DNA of 64,000 nt, from NCBI RefSeq assembly GCF_029946005.1, contig NZ_JAQSDR010000002.1:248001-312000 (forward strand), read 5' to 3'. How positions within the stretch are numbered: the stretch's first letter is position 1; every line of letters begins with the position of its first letter. This document shows positions 47,173 to 55,388 of the stretch, one piece after another. The notes under the pieces are model-generated. The model worked only from the letters and a program-made list of their open reading frames with translations, searched no databases and had not been told where the DNA came from. The stretch is from Aquabacterium sp. (GTDB lineage: Bacteria > Pseudomonadota > Gammaproteobacteria > Burkholderiales > Burkholderiaceae_C). A program made the translations under genes and the position numbers.

Positions 47173-48531
47173 TCAAGGGGCAGGCGAAGCGGCGCCTGAC
47201 ACGCGCACGGCCAAGCCGCCGAGCTGCCTCGATGGCTCAACCAGCACGTCCAGGCGGTGGACCTGGGCAATGCGCTGAACGATGGACCAGCCCAGTCCGC
47301 TGCCGCTTTCCAGGCTGCCCGGCACCCTGAAAAACCGTTCGCCCAACCGTTGGCGATCGGCCTCGGCCAACCCAGGGCCACTGTCCTCCACGCTCAGCAC
47401 CACGCGCCCCGCCTCATGACGCAAGGCCACGGTCACGCGGGCCGACGGTGGGCTGTACCGCACCGCGTTGTCGACCAGGTTGCGCACCAGCACCGCCAGC
47501 AGCGTCTCATGGCCGGGCAAAAAACAGGGCTCGGGCGCCTCGAACTCCAAGGTCTGGTGCTTGCCCAGTGCCTTGGGGGCCAGTTCGGCCAACACGCTTT
47601 GGGTCAAGGCGCGCAGGTCCACCACCTGGGGCGCCATGGCATCGGCCGCCTCCAACCGGGACAAGGTCAGCAATTGGTCCACCAGGCGGGTGGCCCGGTC
47701 ACAGCCCTGCACGGTGTTGAGCAGCGCATGACGCCGAGCCAGCTCGTCGGCCTCGGCCAAGGCGACCTGCGCCTGGGCTCGGATCGCGGCGATGGGGGTG
47801 CGCAACTCGTGGGCGGCGTCCGCGGTGAAGCGACGCTCGGAGGCCAGCAGCTGGTCGATGCGCGCGAACAGGGCGTTCAGGGCCTCGATCATGGGCAGCA
47901 TCTCCACCGTCGCCCCCGCCACCGCCACGGGATGCAGCGCCTGCGGTTCGCGCTGCGCCAGCACCTGGCCCAAACGCCGCATGGGCGACACGCCCAGATG
48001 CACCGCCCACCACACCGCCAAGGCCAACAGCGGCAGGGCCACCAGCATGGGCCACAACGTGCTGCGCAAAACGGCCCACAGGATCCCCATGCGCGAGTTC
48101 ATCTGCTCGCCCACATACACCCGCACATCCTGCTCACCGCCCTGAGCGGCGAAGACCCGCCAGGTCAAACCATCGATCTGGACGGTGTCAAACCCCACGC
48201 GGAAGGGCTGCCCCGGCGCCGCCATGGGCACGGCGGGCGCGTTGGCCGAACGCAGCGCCAAGCGCCCCTCGTGGAACACCTGGAAGGCCACTTTGGGCGC
48301 ATAGCGGTGCAAGGTGGGCGCGTCCAGGTCATGGCGGTCGTCCTCGATCTCGCCTTGCTGCTGCACCACCAGCAAGGACGCGGCCTGCGCCAAGTGGCCA
48401 TCGAGCAGCTCCTCCAATTCGTGCCGCGCGTCAAACCAGGTGATGCCCGCCGTGCTCAGCCAAACGACCACGACCATGCCCAGCACCCACGCCAACAAGC
48501 GACCCTGGATGGAACGCGGTGGGCCGATCAT
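47173..48531 (-). CDS. Sensor histidine kinase (QseC-like)
   Basis: A 452-residue kinase: transmembrane helices at about 10-32 and 158-178, a periplasmic domain of some 125 residues between them, a HAMP-like linker, a HisKA domain with the phospho-accepting His241 (FTADAAHELRTPIAAIRAQ) and an HATPase domain (LVRNLVDNAVRYSPP, VEDSGPGLAE, GSGLGWSIVQRI). It shares the overall pattern of QseC/TctE kinases. It is the last gene of the SHP-DHC-cytochrome b operon and overlaps the response regulator by 4 nt, so it probably senses a redox or metal cue linked to those cytochromes. Confidence 0.92.
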   Translation of the reverse strand: MIGPPRSIQGRLLAWVLGMVVVVWLSTAGITWFDARHELEELLDGHLAQAASLLVVQQQGEIEDDRHDLDAPTLHRYAPKVAFQVFHEGRLALRSANAPAVPMAAPGQPFRVGFDTVQIDGLTWRVFAAQGGEQDVRVYVGEQMNSRMGILWAVLRSTLWPMLVALPLLALAVWWAVHLGVSPMRRLGQVLAQREPQALHPVAVAGATVEMLPMIEALNALFARIDQLLASERRFTADAAHELRTPIAAIRAQAQVALAEADELARRHALLNTVQGCDRATRLVDQLLTLSRLEAADAMAPQVVDLRALTQSVLAELAPKALGKHQTLEFEAPEPCFLPGHETLLAVLVRNLVDNAVRYSPPSARVTVALRHEAGRVVLSVEDSGPGLAEADRQRLGERFFRVPGSLESGSGLGWSIVQRIAQVHRLDVLVEPSRQLGGLAVRVSGAASPAP

Positions 48532-49202
48532 GGCGAAGTGGGCGCTTCGCGCTGCAGCACATAGCCCACACCGCGCACGGTCTGGATCAGACCGCTGCCC
48601 AGCTTGCGGCGCAGGTGGTGGATGTGGACTTCGACCGCATTGCTGTCGACCTCATGGCCCCAGCTGTAGAGGTGCTGCTCGATCTGCTCGCGCGACAGCA
48701 CCCGGCCAGCGTTGAGCATCAAGGCGTGCAGCAAGTCGAACTCGCGTGTGGACAAGGTGACCCAGGTGCCCGCCAGCCGGACCGTGCGGGCGGCCGGGTC
48801 CAGCACCACATCCTGGGCCTGCAGACACTCCTGAGGCTGACCATGGGCACGGCGCACCAGGGCGCGCAGGCGGGCCGCCAGCTCTTGCAGGTCCACCGGC
48901 TTGACCACGTAATCGTCGGCCCCCACGTCCAGCCCCTGGATGCGGTCGGGCACCGAGTCTCGCGCGGTCAGCACCAGCACCGGCGTCGGGATGCCGTCGC
49001 GGCGAACCGCGGCCAGCACCGCCAGACCGTCCTTCAAGGGCAAGCCCAGGTCCAGCACGGCCACCGCATAGGCCTGGGTGCGCAACTCGCGCTCGGCAGC
49101 CAGGCCATCGCGCACCCAATCGACCTGGAAGCCCAGTTGCCGCAGGCCGGCCTGCAAGCCATCGCCCAGCAGGGGGTCATCTTCGGCAAGCAAGAGGCGC
49201 AT
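48528..49202 (-). CDS. OmpR/PhoB-family response regulator (QseB-like)
   Basis: A 224-residue protein: a receiver domain with the acidic pocket (EDD, residues 7-9) and phospho-acceptor Asp51 (VLDLGLPLKDG), then a winged-helix DNA-binding domain (LSTREFDLLHALMLNAGRVLSREQIEQHLY, AVEVHIHHLRRKLGSGLIQTVRGVGYVL). It pairs with the kinase by a 4-nt overlap. The ATG at 49202 gives the conserved N-terminus MRLLLAEDD. A PmrA/QseB-like repeat lies ahead of the operon. Confidence 0.94.
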   Translation of the reverse strand: MRLLLAEDDPLLGDGLQAGLRQLGFQVDWVRDGLAAERELRTQAYAVAVLDLGLPLKDGLAVLAAVRRDGIPTPVLVLTARDSVPDRIQGLDVGADDYVVKPVDLQELAARLRALVRRAHGQPQECLQAQDVVLDPAARTVRLAGTWVTLSTREFDLLHALMLNAGRVLSREQIEQHLYSWGHEVDSNAVEVHIHHLRRKLGSGLIQTVRGVGYVLQREAPTSP

Positions 49203-49216
49203 GGCACAGGGGGCTT

Positions 49217-49927
49217 TCAATCGTCGTCATGGTCGGCCTGGCGCTCAAGGTGGGACAGGGTCGGGTTGGCGTCGGACGAAGCACCGGGTGCCCCGTTCCA
49301 TTGCCAGAGCCAGAATGCCACAACCACGCCGACCAAGGCGAGTGCCAACCAGCCATGGTTGCGCGGGGCCACGTCGGCGCCGGGGCCCGGCCCACGACCG
49401 GTGAGCATGGGCAAGGCCTGGTTCTGGCGGCGCCACAGGCTCAGCAGCACGATCAGCCCGATGTGCAAGAGCACGACTGCCAGCAGGGCATTGCCGAAGA
49501 ACTCATGCACCTCTTCCAGCCATTCGCCACCCCATTCGTCCCACACGGCGTAGCCACTGAGTGTCAAAGGCAGGATCAGGCTCAGGATGAGCGCCACCGC
49601 CAGCGCCATCAACACGTTCTGCCCCAAGCGGGCATTGGTGGGCTCGGACAGCCAAGCGGGCAGGCTGCGCAACTTGCGCCACAGCACCGACAAGCGCACC
49701 TGGCGTGGCCCGAACAGCCCCCACAGCACGCGGGCCACCAGCAGACCGCCCAGGGTGTAGCCCAAGGTGACGTGCACCAGGCGCCAGCGCTCGCCATCGG
49801 CGGTGAGGTAAGCGCCGGTGAAGCTCAACGCCATCAACCAGTGCAAGGCGCGGGTGGTGGCATCCACCATCCGTCGGCGGGCGGGCACGGTGGTGGGCTG
49901 GGAAGTACTCAATGAAGAGGCGGTCAT
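49217..49927 (-). CDS. Cytochrome b561-type membrane protein
   Basis: A 236-residue protein with four main transmembrane helices and paired histidines for b-type heme (TRALHWLMALSFTGAYL, RLVHVTLGYTLGGLL, LEEVHEFFGNALLAVVLLHIGLIVL). It would pass electrons from the quinone pool to the periplasmic cytochromes encoded directly upstream. The ATG at 49927 is used; the frame is open for another 88 codons upstream but that part overlaps the diheme cytochrome gene and is unlike the family. The tail ends in an Asp/His-rich stretch (ERQADHDDD). Confidence 0.88.
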   Translation of the reverse strand: MTASSLSTSQPTTVPARRRMVDATTRALHWLMALSFTGAYLTADGERWRLVHVTLGYTLGGLLVARVLWGLFGPRQVRLSVLWRKLRSLPAWLSEPTNARLGQNVLMALAVALILSLILPLTLSGYAVWDEWGGEWLEEVHEFFGNALLAVVLLHIGLIVLLSLWRRQNQALPMLTGRGPGPGADVAPRNHGWLALALVGVVVAFWLWQWNGAPGASSDANPTLSHLERQADHDDD

Positions 49928-49934
49928 GATGGTC

Positions 49935-50405
49935 TCACTTGGGAATGCGGATGCGGTCTTCGTCAAAATCACCCCGGTCGGCCCCGGCATGGCAGGCCAT
50001 GCAGTTGGCCGGGCTCTTGATGGCAGGGCGGCGCCAGGTGGCCGCAGGCACCTCGTCGTGCTGGCGCAGGAACCAGGCTGAACGCGTGATGCGGTCTTGC
50101 TCAGGCTCCTCGCGCACGCGGCGGTAGCTCCCCGCGTTGGCGGTGAGCCAGTCGGCCAGTTGCTTGACCGAGGCCGGGTCGAGCGAGGCATCGGTGCCGA
50201 AGTGCTTGGGCAAGGTGTTCATCAAACGCCGCCAGGATGCCGCTGGCAACATGCCTGGTGGATAGGCCAGGTGGCAGGCGGCGCATTCCTGCTGGTACTT
50301 GGGCAACAAGGGAACGCGCGCCATGCGCTCGCCGTCGTCGGCGAAGGCCCCGGGCCCGCAGCACAGGGCGGTGAGCAACCCCACCAAGCGTCGAGTGGTC
50401 ATCAT
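49935..50405 (-). CDS. Diheme cytochrome c (DHC)
   Basis: A 156-residue exported protein with a short signal peptide (LVGLLTALCCGPGAFA) and two heme-attachment motifs, CAACH (41-45) and CMACH (135-139). The arrangement matches the DHC family (PF09626), the electron donor of the oxygen-binding Sphaeroides heme protein. It lies between the SHP-like gene and the cytochrome b gene, in the order known from Rhodobacter and Shewanella. Confidence 0.92.
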   Translation of the reverse strand: MMTTRRLVGLLTALCCGPGAFADDGERMARVPLLPKYQQECAACHLAYPPGMLPAASWRRLMNTLPKHFGTDASLDPASVKQLADWLTANAGSYRRVREEPEQDRITRSAWFLRQHDEVPAATWRRPAIKSPANCMACHAGADRGDFDEDRIRIPK

Positions 50406-50417
50406 GAGTTCTCCTGG

Positions 50418-50843
50418 TCAAGGCTTGAGCGTGGTCAACCAGCCCAGCACATCTGCTTTTTCAGCGGCGCTGCACTCGCGGCCCAGCACATCGTTGCAAT
50501 TGCGGCGAAACCACTTCTCGGTCTTGGCCGGGTCCGTGAAGCGTTCCGGGTTGAAGGCGGGAGCCAGTGGCTGGATGAGCTTGCCGGTTGAGGCATGCCG
50601 GGCCGCCTGGGTGGGCATGGCGCCATGGCACGAAGCGCAACTCCATTCACGCCCATGGCGGGCGGTGAAGAACACCTGCCCGCGACTGGGCACCGCCGGG
50701 GCTCCCGCCTGGGCGGTGTAGGCGGCCAATTGATCGGCGGGCATGGCCGCCAGGGCCAAATTCATGACCAGGCATGCCGCCACCCCGGCCGCACAGACGG
50801 TCAAGGCACGCAGGGGTTTCTGGGACACAGCGGACAAGTTCAT
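50418..50843 (-). CDS. SHP-like monoheme cytochrome c (DUF1924)
   Basis: A 141-residue protein with a signal sequence (about 11-33), one heme motif CASCH (69-73) in GREWSCASCHGAMP, and the C-terminal block NPERFTDPAKTEKWFRRNCNDVLGRECS, typical of the DUF1924/SHP family. SHP from Rhodobacter sphaeroides binds oxygen or NO transiently, and an Asn ligand swings off the heme iron on reduction; the Asn-rich loop here (NCND) would fit. It is the first gene of a five-gene operon with DHC, cytochrome b and a two-component system. Confidence 0.9.
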   Translation of the reverse strand: MNLSAVSQKPLRALTVCAAGVAACLVMNLALAAMPADQLAAYTAQAGAPAVPSRGQVFFTARHGREWSCASCHGAMPTQAARHASTGKLIQPLAPAFNPERFTDPAKTEKWFRRNCNDVLGRECSAAEKADVLGWLTTLKP

Positions 50844-50880
50844 GGGTGGCTCTCCTTGGAACTCATGATGCCGGCGGCGT

Positions 50881-50897
50881 CTTAGGGCTTTCTTAAG
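50881..50897. promoter_or_regulatory. PmrA/QseB-like direct repeat between the SHP operon and the efflux gene
   Basis: CTTAGG-GCTTT-CTTAAG fits the PmrA/QseB box (two TTAAG-like hexamers 11 bp apart). It is 38 nt upstream of the SHP start and 20 nt upstream of the cation efflux gene, so it could serve either. Confidence 0.62.
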
Positions 50898-50916
50898 CCA
50901 TGGCTAAGATGCGCCC

Positions 50917-51858
50917 ATGAACTTCAATGACCTTGCCGACGATGCCGAAGACGACCAACACAGCCCCGCAGAGCGCGCCGCCGCAGCCTCGCGCAGCACC
51001 TGGGTCAGCGTGGGCGTCAACCTGGTCCTCACCGTGGGCCAGATCGTGGTGGGCATCCTGGCCAAGTCCCAAGGCCTGATCGCCGACGGCATCCACTCCC
51101 TGTCCGACCTGGTGGCCGACTTTGTCGTGCTGTTCGCCAACCACCACAGCCAGAAAGACGCCGACGACGACCACCCTTATGGCCACCAGCGTTTCGAGAC
51201 CGCCGCCTCCCTGATCCTGGGTGCCTTGCTGCTGGCCGTCGGCGTGGGCATGCTGTGGTCCGCCGCCCTCAAGCTGCAGTCACCCGAGACCGTGCAAAAG
51301 GTGCACGTGGTCGCGCTGTGGGCGGCAGGCGCGGCCCTCATCGCCAAGGAGCTGCTGTTCCGCTACATGCTGGCAGTGGCCAAACGCGTCAAGTCCAGCA
51401 TGCTGGTGGCCAACGCCTGGCATGCCCGCTCGGACGCGGCCTCTTCGCTGGTCGTCGGGCTGGGCATCGTGGGCAACCTGGCCGGCTACCCCATCCTGGA
51501 CCCGGTCGCGGCCCTCATCGTGGGCTTCATGGTCGCGCGCATGGGTTGGGGTTTCGGCTGGGACGCCTTGCATGATTTGGTGGACCGCTCGGTGGACGAA
51601 GCAGAAGTGCAAGCCATCCGCCAGACCCTGATGGACACGCCCGGCGTGAGCAACGTCCACGATGTCCGCACCCGCAAGATGGGCGACATGATCATCGTGG
51701 ACGCGCACATCGAGGTCGATGCCCAGATCACCGTGGAAGCCGGCCACGACATCGCCGTTGAAGCCCGCCAACGGGTGCTGCAACGCCACCGGGTGCTCAA
51801 CCTGATGACGCATGTGGATCCCTGGCACCGCCCCGACCTGGACCACCCCGGTGCTTGA
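50917..51858 (+). CDS. Cation diffusion facilitator (CDF) family efflux transporter
   Basis: A 313-residue protein with six transmembrane helices and metal-site motifs in helix II (DGIHSLSDLVADF) and helix V (HARSDAASSLVV), a histidine/aspartate loop after helix II (HHSQKDADDDHPYGHQRFE) and a C-terminal cytoplasmic ferredoxin-like domain (VSNVHDVRTRKMGDMIIVDAHIEVD). It exports divalent cations such as Zn, Co, Fe or Mn in exchange for protons; the HSLSD motif does not settle the metal. It diverges from the SHP operon, with a QseB-like box between them. Confidence 0.92.
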   Translation: MNFNDLADDAEDDQHSPAERAAAASRSTWVSVGVNLVLTVGQIVVGILAKSQGLIADGIHSLSDLVADFVVLFANHHSQKDADDDHPYGHQRFETAASLILGALLLAVGVGMLWSAALKLQSPETVQKVHVVALWAAGAALIAKELLFRYMLAVAKRVKSSMLVANAWHARSDAASSLVVGLGIVGNLAGYPILDPVAALIVGFMVARMGWGFGWDALHDLVDRSVDEAEVQAIRQTLMDTPGVSNVHDVRTRKMGDMIIVDAHIEVDAQITVEAGHDIAVEARQRVLQRHRVLNLMTHVDPWHRPDLDHPGA

Positions 51859-51922
51859 AACCGCGCCAGACGGCCCCACCTGCTGAGCCAGGCCCGCACG
51901 GCCCAAGGAGGCCCCATTGCCC

Positions 51923-52741
51923 ATGCTCATCGTCACCGTTCTGGGCCTCTTGCTGGTCGCGTGGTTCATCGGACAGCCCTGGCTGACCGAGCGCCGCCGC
52001 CGCCGTTGGCGCAGCCAACCCTTCCCGCCCGCCTGGCGCGCCATCCTGAAAAAGCGCGTGCCCTACCTGCGCGCCTTGCCCGTAGACCTGCAGCTTCAGC
52101 TCAAGCAACACATCCAGGTTTTCGTGGCCGAAAAAGCCTTCATCGGTTGCGGTGGACTGGTCATCACCGACGAGATCCGCGTCACCATCGCCGCCCAGGC
52201 CTGCCTGCTCATCCTGAATCGCCCCCGCACCGACTACTACCCCGAGCTGCGCCAGGTGCTGGTGTACCCCGGCGCCTTCATCGTCGACAAAGTGCACACC
52301 GACGAGACGGGCGTGCTGCAGGATCACCAGCGCCAGGTGCTGTCCGGTGAATCCTGGTCTCAGGGCCAGGTGATCCTGTCTTGGCAAGACGCCGTGGAGG
52401 GGGCAGCGATCCCGGACGACGCCAACAACGTGGTCATCCACGAGTTCGCGCACCAACTCGATCAGGAAACCGGCCTGGCCAATGGCGCCCCCAACCTGCC
52501 CGGCCCTGAGCGGTACCGGCGCTGGTCCCAGGTCATGCACGAGGCCTTTGACGAGTTGCAGGAGCAGGCCGATCGTGGCGAAGCATCACTGTTCGACCAC
52601 TATGGCGCCACCAACCCCGCCGAGTTTTTCGCGGTGGCCTCCGAGACCTTTTTCGAGCGCCCCCAGGCATTGGCCGAGCATCACCCCACGCTGTACCACG
52701 AGCTGTGCGACTTCTACCGCGTCAACCCCTTGAGCTGGTGA
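51923..52741 (+). CDS. mtfA: Zinc-dependent peptidase MtfA
   Basis: About 272 residues. An N-terminal hydrophobic stretch is followed by the MtfA domain with the gluzincin-like motif VIHEFAHQLDQE, two zinc histidines plus Glu, and the downstream acidic region NPAEFFAVASETFFERP. In E. coli, MtfA (YeeI) binds the Mlc repressor and has aminopeptidase activity. AAGGAG lies 12 nt before this ATG and 6 nt before a TTG at 51917, so either may initiate. It is a single gene, convergent with the pirin gene. Confidence 0.9.
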   Translation: MLIVTVLGLLLVAWFIGQPWLTERRRRRWRSQPFPPAWRAILKKRVPYLRALPVDLQLQLKQHIQVFVAEKAFIGCGGLVITDEIRVTIAAQACLLILNRPRTDYYPELRQVLVYPGAFIVDKVHTDETGVLQDHQRQVLSGESWSQGQVILSWQDAVEGAAIPDDANNVVIHEFAHQLDQETGLANGAPNLPGPERYRRWSQVMHEAFDELQEQADRGEASLFDHYGATNPAEFFAVASETFFERPQALAEHHPTLYHELCDFYRVNPLSW

Positions 52742-52754
52742 TGAGCGCGCACGC

Positions 52755-53636
52755 TCAATATGGCCGCTTGGCCGGCAACTCGATGCGTTCCTGGTCATCC
52801 CCCGGCACGCTCTTGAACAGGCCGTTCTCCCAATCCTGGGCGGCCTGCGTGATGCGCTCCTTCTGGCTGGACACGAAGTTCCACCAGATGAAGCGGTGCC
52901 CATCCAAGGGCGCACCGCCAATGATGACCAGGCGCGCCTCGCTGTCGGTGCCATTGGCCAGCACACCGCCATCGTCCAGCACCACCATGGTGTGCGCCGC
53001 CACGGCCTCGCCATCCAGGGTCAAGGCCTGGTCCACCGCGTAGAGGGCGGCTTCTTCGGCCAGCTTCGGCAAAGTCAGGCTTTGCCCCGCCGCCAATCTG
53101 ATGTCCAGGTACAAGGTGGGCGACAAAGGCTGCACCGGCGAGGTCACACCCCAGGCCGAGCCCACCAGCACGCGGATGGTCGCGCCCTGCTCCGTCACTT
53201 CCGGGATGAGCTCCGCCGACGTGTGGGCAAAGGTGGGCGCCGACTCCTCATGCGCTTGCGGCAGCGCCACCCACAACTGCAATCCATGCGAGTGGCGGTC
53301 CGCTTGCTTCAGGTCATCGGGCGTGCGCTCTGAGTGGACGATGCCGCGCCCCGCGCTCATCCAGTTGATGGCGCCCGGCTCGATGCGCTGCACCGTGCCC
53401 AGGTTGTCGCGGTGCATCATCGCGCCTTCGTACAGATAAGTCACCGTGGCCAGCCCGATGTGGGGATGGGGCCGCACATCGGTGTTCATGCTTGGCGCTT
53501 GCACCACGGGACCAAAGTGGTCAAAGAAGATGAACGGCCCGACCGACTGGCGCACCGCAGCCGGCAACATGCGGCGCACCACGAAACCACCGCCCAGGTC
53601 GGTCTGGTGGCCCGTCAATGTCAACGTGATTCCCAT
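52755..53636 (-). CDS. Pirin family protein
   Basis: A 293-residue bicupin. The N-terminal cupin has the metal-binding pattern HPHIGLATVTYLYEGAMMHRD..GAINWMSAGRGIVHSE, with His/His/Glu-type ligands typical of pirins with quercetinase-like activity. The C-terminal cupin (LDGEAVAAHTMVVLDDG, GHRFIWWNFVSS) is more degenerate. The ATG at 53636 with AGGGAAA upstream is preferred over one at 53678 that lacks a ribosome binding site. Its role may be redox or flavonoid related and is not settled. Confidence 0.9.
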   Translation of the reverse strand: MGITLTLTGHQTDLGGGFVVRRMLPAAVRQSVGPFIFFDHFGPVVQAPSMNTDVRPHPHIGLATVTYLYEGAMMHRDNLGTVQRIEPGAINWMSAGRGIVHSERTPDDLKQADRHSHGLQLWVALPQAHEESAPTFAHTSAELIPEVTEQGATIRVLVGSAWGVTSPVQPLSPTLYLDIRLAAGQSLTLPKLAEEAALYAVDQALTLDGEAVAAHTMVVLDDGGVLANGTDSEARLVIIGGAPLDGHRFIWWNFVSSQKERITQAAQDWENGLFKSVPGDDQERIELPAKRPY

Positions 53637-53695
53637 GGTGCACTTTCCCTCATTTTTGGCAACCAGTTCAGTGCTCATTGTGAACTGCCTGCGGC

Positions 53696-53732
53696 AAAAA
53701 AATGACCCGACCAGGTTGCCCCGGCCGGGTCA
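53696..53732 (-). terminator. Intrinsic terminator of the OmpA-family gene
   Basis: The arms TGACCCG-A-CC and GG-C-CGGGTCA around a 10-nt loop are followed by seven T on the minus strand, 28 nt after the stop codon. Confidence 0.85.
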
Positions 53733-53759
53733 CATCAAACTTCAATCAGTGCGAACAGT

Positions 53760-54500
53760 TCAGCGGGGCGAACCCACCGCTTCGATGATCACGCGGCGAT
53801 CCGGTGCCAGGCATTCCACCAGCTTCTTGTTCTTGCCGTTGTCCTTGCCTTGGCAATCAGTGCCCGTCACGGCCTGGCTTTCGCCACGGCCTTCGATGTA
53901 GACGCGGTCAGCCGGGAGCCCTTGACCCACCAGGAAGTCCTTGACGGACTGCGCACGGCGCTCGGACAGCTTCTGGTTGTAGGCTTCGGAACCGATGCGG
54001 TCGGTGTGACCCACGGCCACCACGGCTTCCAGGTTCAAGGTCTTGACCTTGTCGGCAAAGTCGGTGAGCTTTTCTTTTCCCGAGGCCGACAAAGCAGACT
54101 TGTCGAACTGGAACAAGGCGTCAGCCGGGATCGTCACCTTTTGCGAAGTGGGCACCGGCGCAGGCGGCGGGACCATGGCTTCAGGTGGCGGCGTCACCAC
54201 GGCCACCGGCTTGGGTTCACAAACCGCTTGGGGCATCAGGGGCTTGTCGCAAATGCAACCAGCGGGAAAATCACTGCCCACCACCGGGGTGTTCTGAGCC
54301 AATTCCGCCGTCCAGTAGCCAGTGCGCCAGCACTCGCCCGTCGAATTGCGCACGATCATGCGTTGCGAATCGAGCAGGTAGGGCGTGTTGGTGGACGCAG
54401 GCGGTACCGTGATCGACGGCAAGCTCTGTGCACGGGCACCGTTCGTGGCACCAAACGCAGCACACACCACCAGTGCAGCCACCATCAATTTGCGATTCAT
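53760..54500 (-). CDS. OmpA family peptidoglycan-binding protein
   Basis: A 246-residue exported protein. A signal peptide ends GARA-Q (about residue 24), the short middle region has Cys pairs (GECWRTGYW, AGCICDKP) and a Pro/Val linker, and the C-terminal OmpA domain (about 115-240) contains LFQFDKSALSASGKEKLTDFADKV and VGHTDRIGSEAYNQKLSERRAQSVKDFLV, the diaminopimelate-binding signature. There is no beta-barrel, so it is a periplasmic protein of the kind common in Burkholderiales (short OmpA). AAAGGA precedes the ATG. A GTCCTACA box lies 94 nt upstream of the start. Confidence 0.92.
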   Translation of the reverse strand: MNRKLMVAALVVCAAFGATNGARAQSLPSITVPPASTNTPYLLDSQRMIVRNSTGECWRTGYWTAELAQNTPVVGSDFPAGCICDKPLMPQAVCEPKPVAVVTPPPEAMVPPPAPVPTSQKVTIPADALFQFDKSALSASGKEKLTDFADKVKTLNLEAVVAVGHTDRIGSEAYNQKLSERRAQSVKDFLVGQGLPADRVYIEGRGESQAVTGTDCQGKDNGKNKKLVECLAPDRRVIIEAVGSPR

Positions 54501-54593
54501 GATCAATCCTTTCAACACTAAAAACTCGGGAGACATTGAGAGTGATTGTGTCGAAGGGGGCAGGCACGCTCTGTCGGGCATGCCTTAGAACCC

Positions 54594-54601
54594 TGTAGGA
54601 C
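54594..54601 (-). promoter_or_regulatory. GTCCTACA box upstream of the OmpA-family gene
   Basis: The extended form CGTCCTACAG is shared with the site upstream of the DUF1328-BON pair at 60862. The distance to the start codon is 94 nt, against 86-90 nt at the other sites. Confidence 0.4.
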
Positions 54602-54664
54602 GGCGCCGATATCCGTGTCAGCGGACGCCGACTTTGCGCATCCAGGGTTCACGTCGCATCTTCA

Positions 54665-55185
54665 TCACTGCATGCACCAGCCATGGCTGACCACCAGCGA
54701 CTGACCGGTCAGCGCATTGGTCGGGAAGGCCGCGAACATCAGCGCCACGTGGGCCACGTCCTGCGTGGTGGTGAACTCGCCATCCACCGTTTCTTTCAAC
54801 ATCACGTTCTTGATGACTTCGTCCTCGCTGATGCCCAGGGTCTTGGCCTGCTCGGGGATCTGCTTGTCCACCAAATGTGTGCGCACAAAACCAGGGCAGA
54901 TCACGTTGGCACGCCCGCGTTGCTGACCAGGATATCCACCGTGCCAAAGCGATCCACCGTATCCTGGACAGCCTGATTGACTTGGTCCTCTTGCGTCACG
55001 TCCACCGCCAAACCAATGGCCTGCGCGCCCGTGGTCACCAGTTCAGCCGCCGTGGCATCGGCCGCCGCCTTGTTCACGTCGGCGATCACGATCCTGGCGC
55101 ATTCCTTGGCAAACAGAATCGCGATCTCCTTGCCGATGCCGCTGGCCGATCCGGTGATGAAGGCAGTCTTGTCTTTGAGCAACAT
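54665..55185 (-). pseudogene. bdhA: 3-hydroxybutyrate dehydrogenase remnant with internal deletion
   Basis: The first 93 codons encode the start of a short-chain dehydrogenase (FITGSASGIGKEIAILFAKE, cofactor loop, then ILVSNAGV). The last 80 codons, in another frame, encode its end ([40 protein letters not shown]), both typical of D-3-hydroxybutyrate dehydrogenase. The middle of about 88 codons, carrying the catalytic Ser and Tyr-x3-Lys, is missing. The join at about 54910 fuses NAGV directly to the codons for ANV, shifts the frame and yields a stop 2 codons later. Total length is 521 nt against about 783 for an intact gene. A deletion between short GGCGTG copies would explain it. It cannot make an active enzyme. 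Confidence 0.88.
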
Positions 55186-55388
55186 GGGGGTGGCCTGTGA
55201 TGGGGTGAAGTCAAGAGAGTGCTCAACAGGTTAATCCCGTTTGGGTACCCGGCCTGTCGGCGTTGTCTGACAACATGCCGTGGCGTTGACTGATGCCAGC
55301 TCCCAGCCCCCCCACCTATTCTGACTTCACCGTTTGACACCTTGAGTCGTCAAGCCCTCAGACCCATCGAACACGGAAGGAACACACC

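Noticed and set aside
53636..53678. An earlier start for the pirin gene adding 14 residues.
   Set aside because: The upstream ATG lacks a ribosome binding site, whereas AGGGAAA precedes the ATG at 53636, which matches the usual pirin N-terminus.
54618..54947. A 109-codon minus-strand frame over the dehydrogenase remnant.
   Set aside because: It reads the 3' part of the remnant in the wrong frame, while the neighbouring frame matches 3-hydroxybutyrate dehydrogenase.
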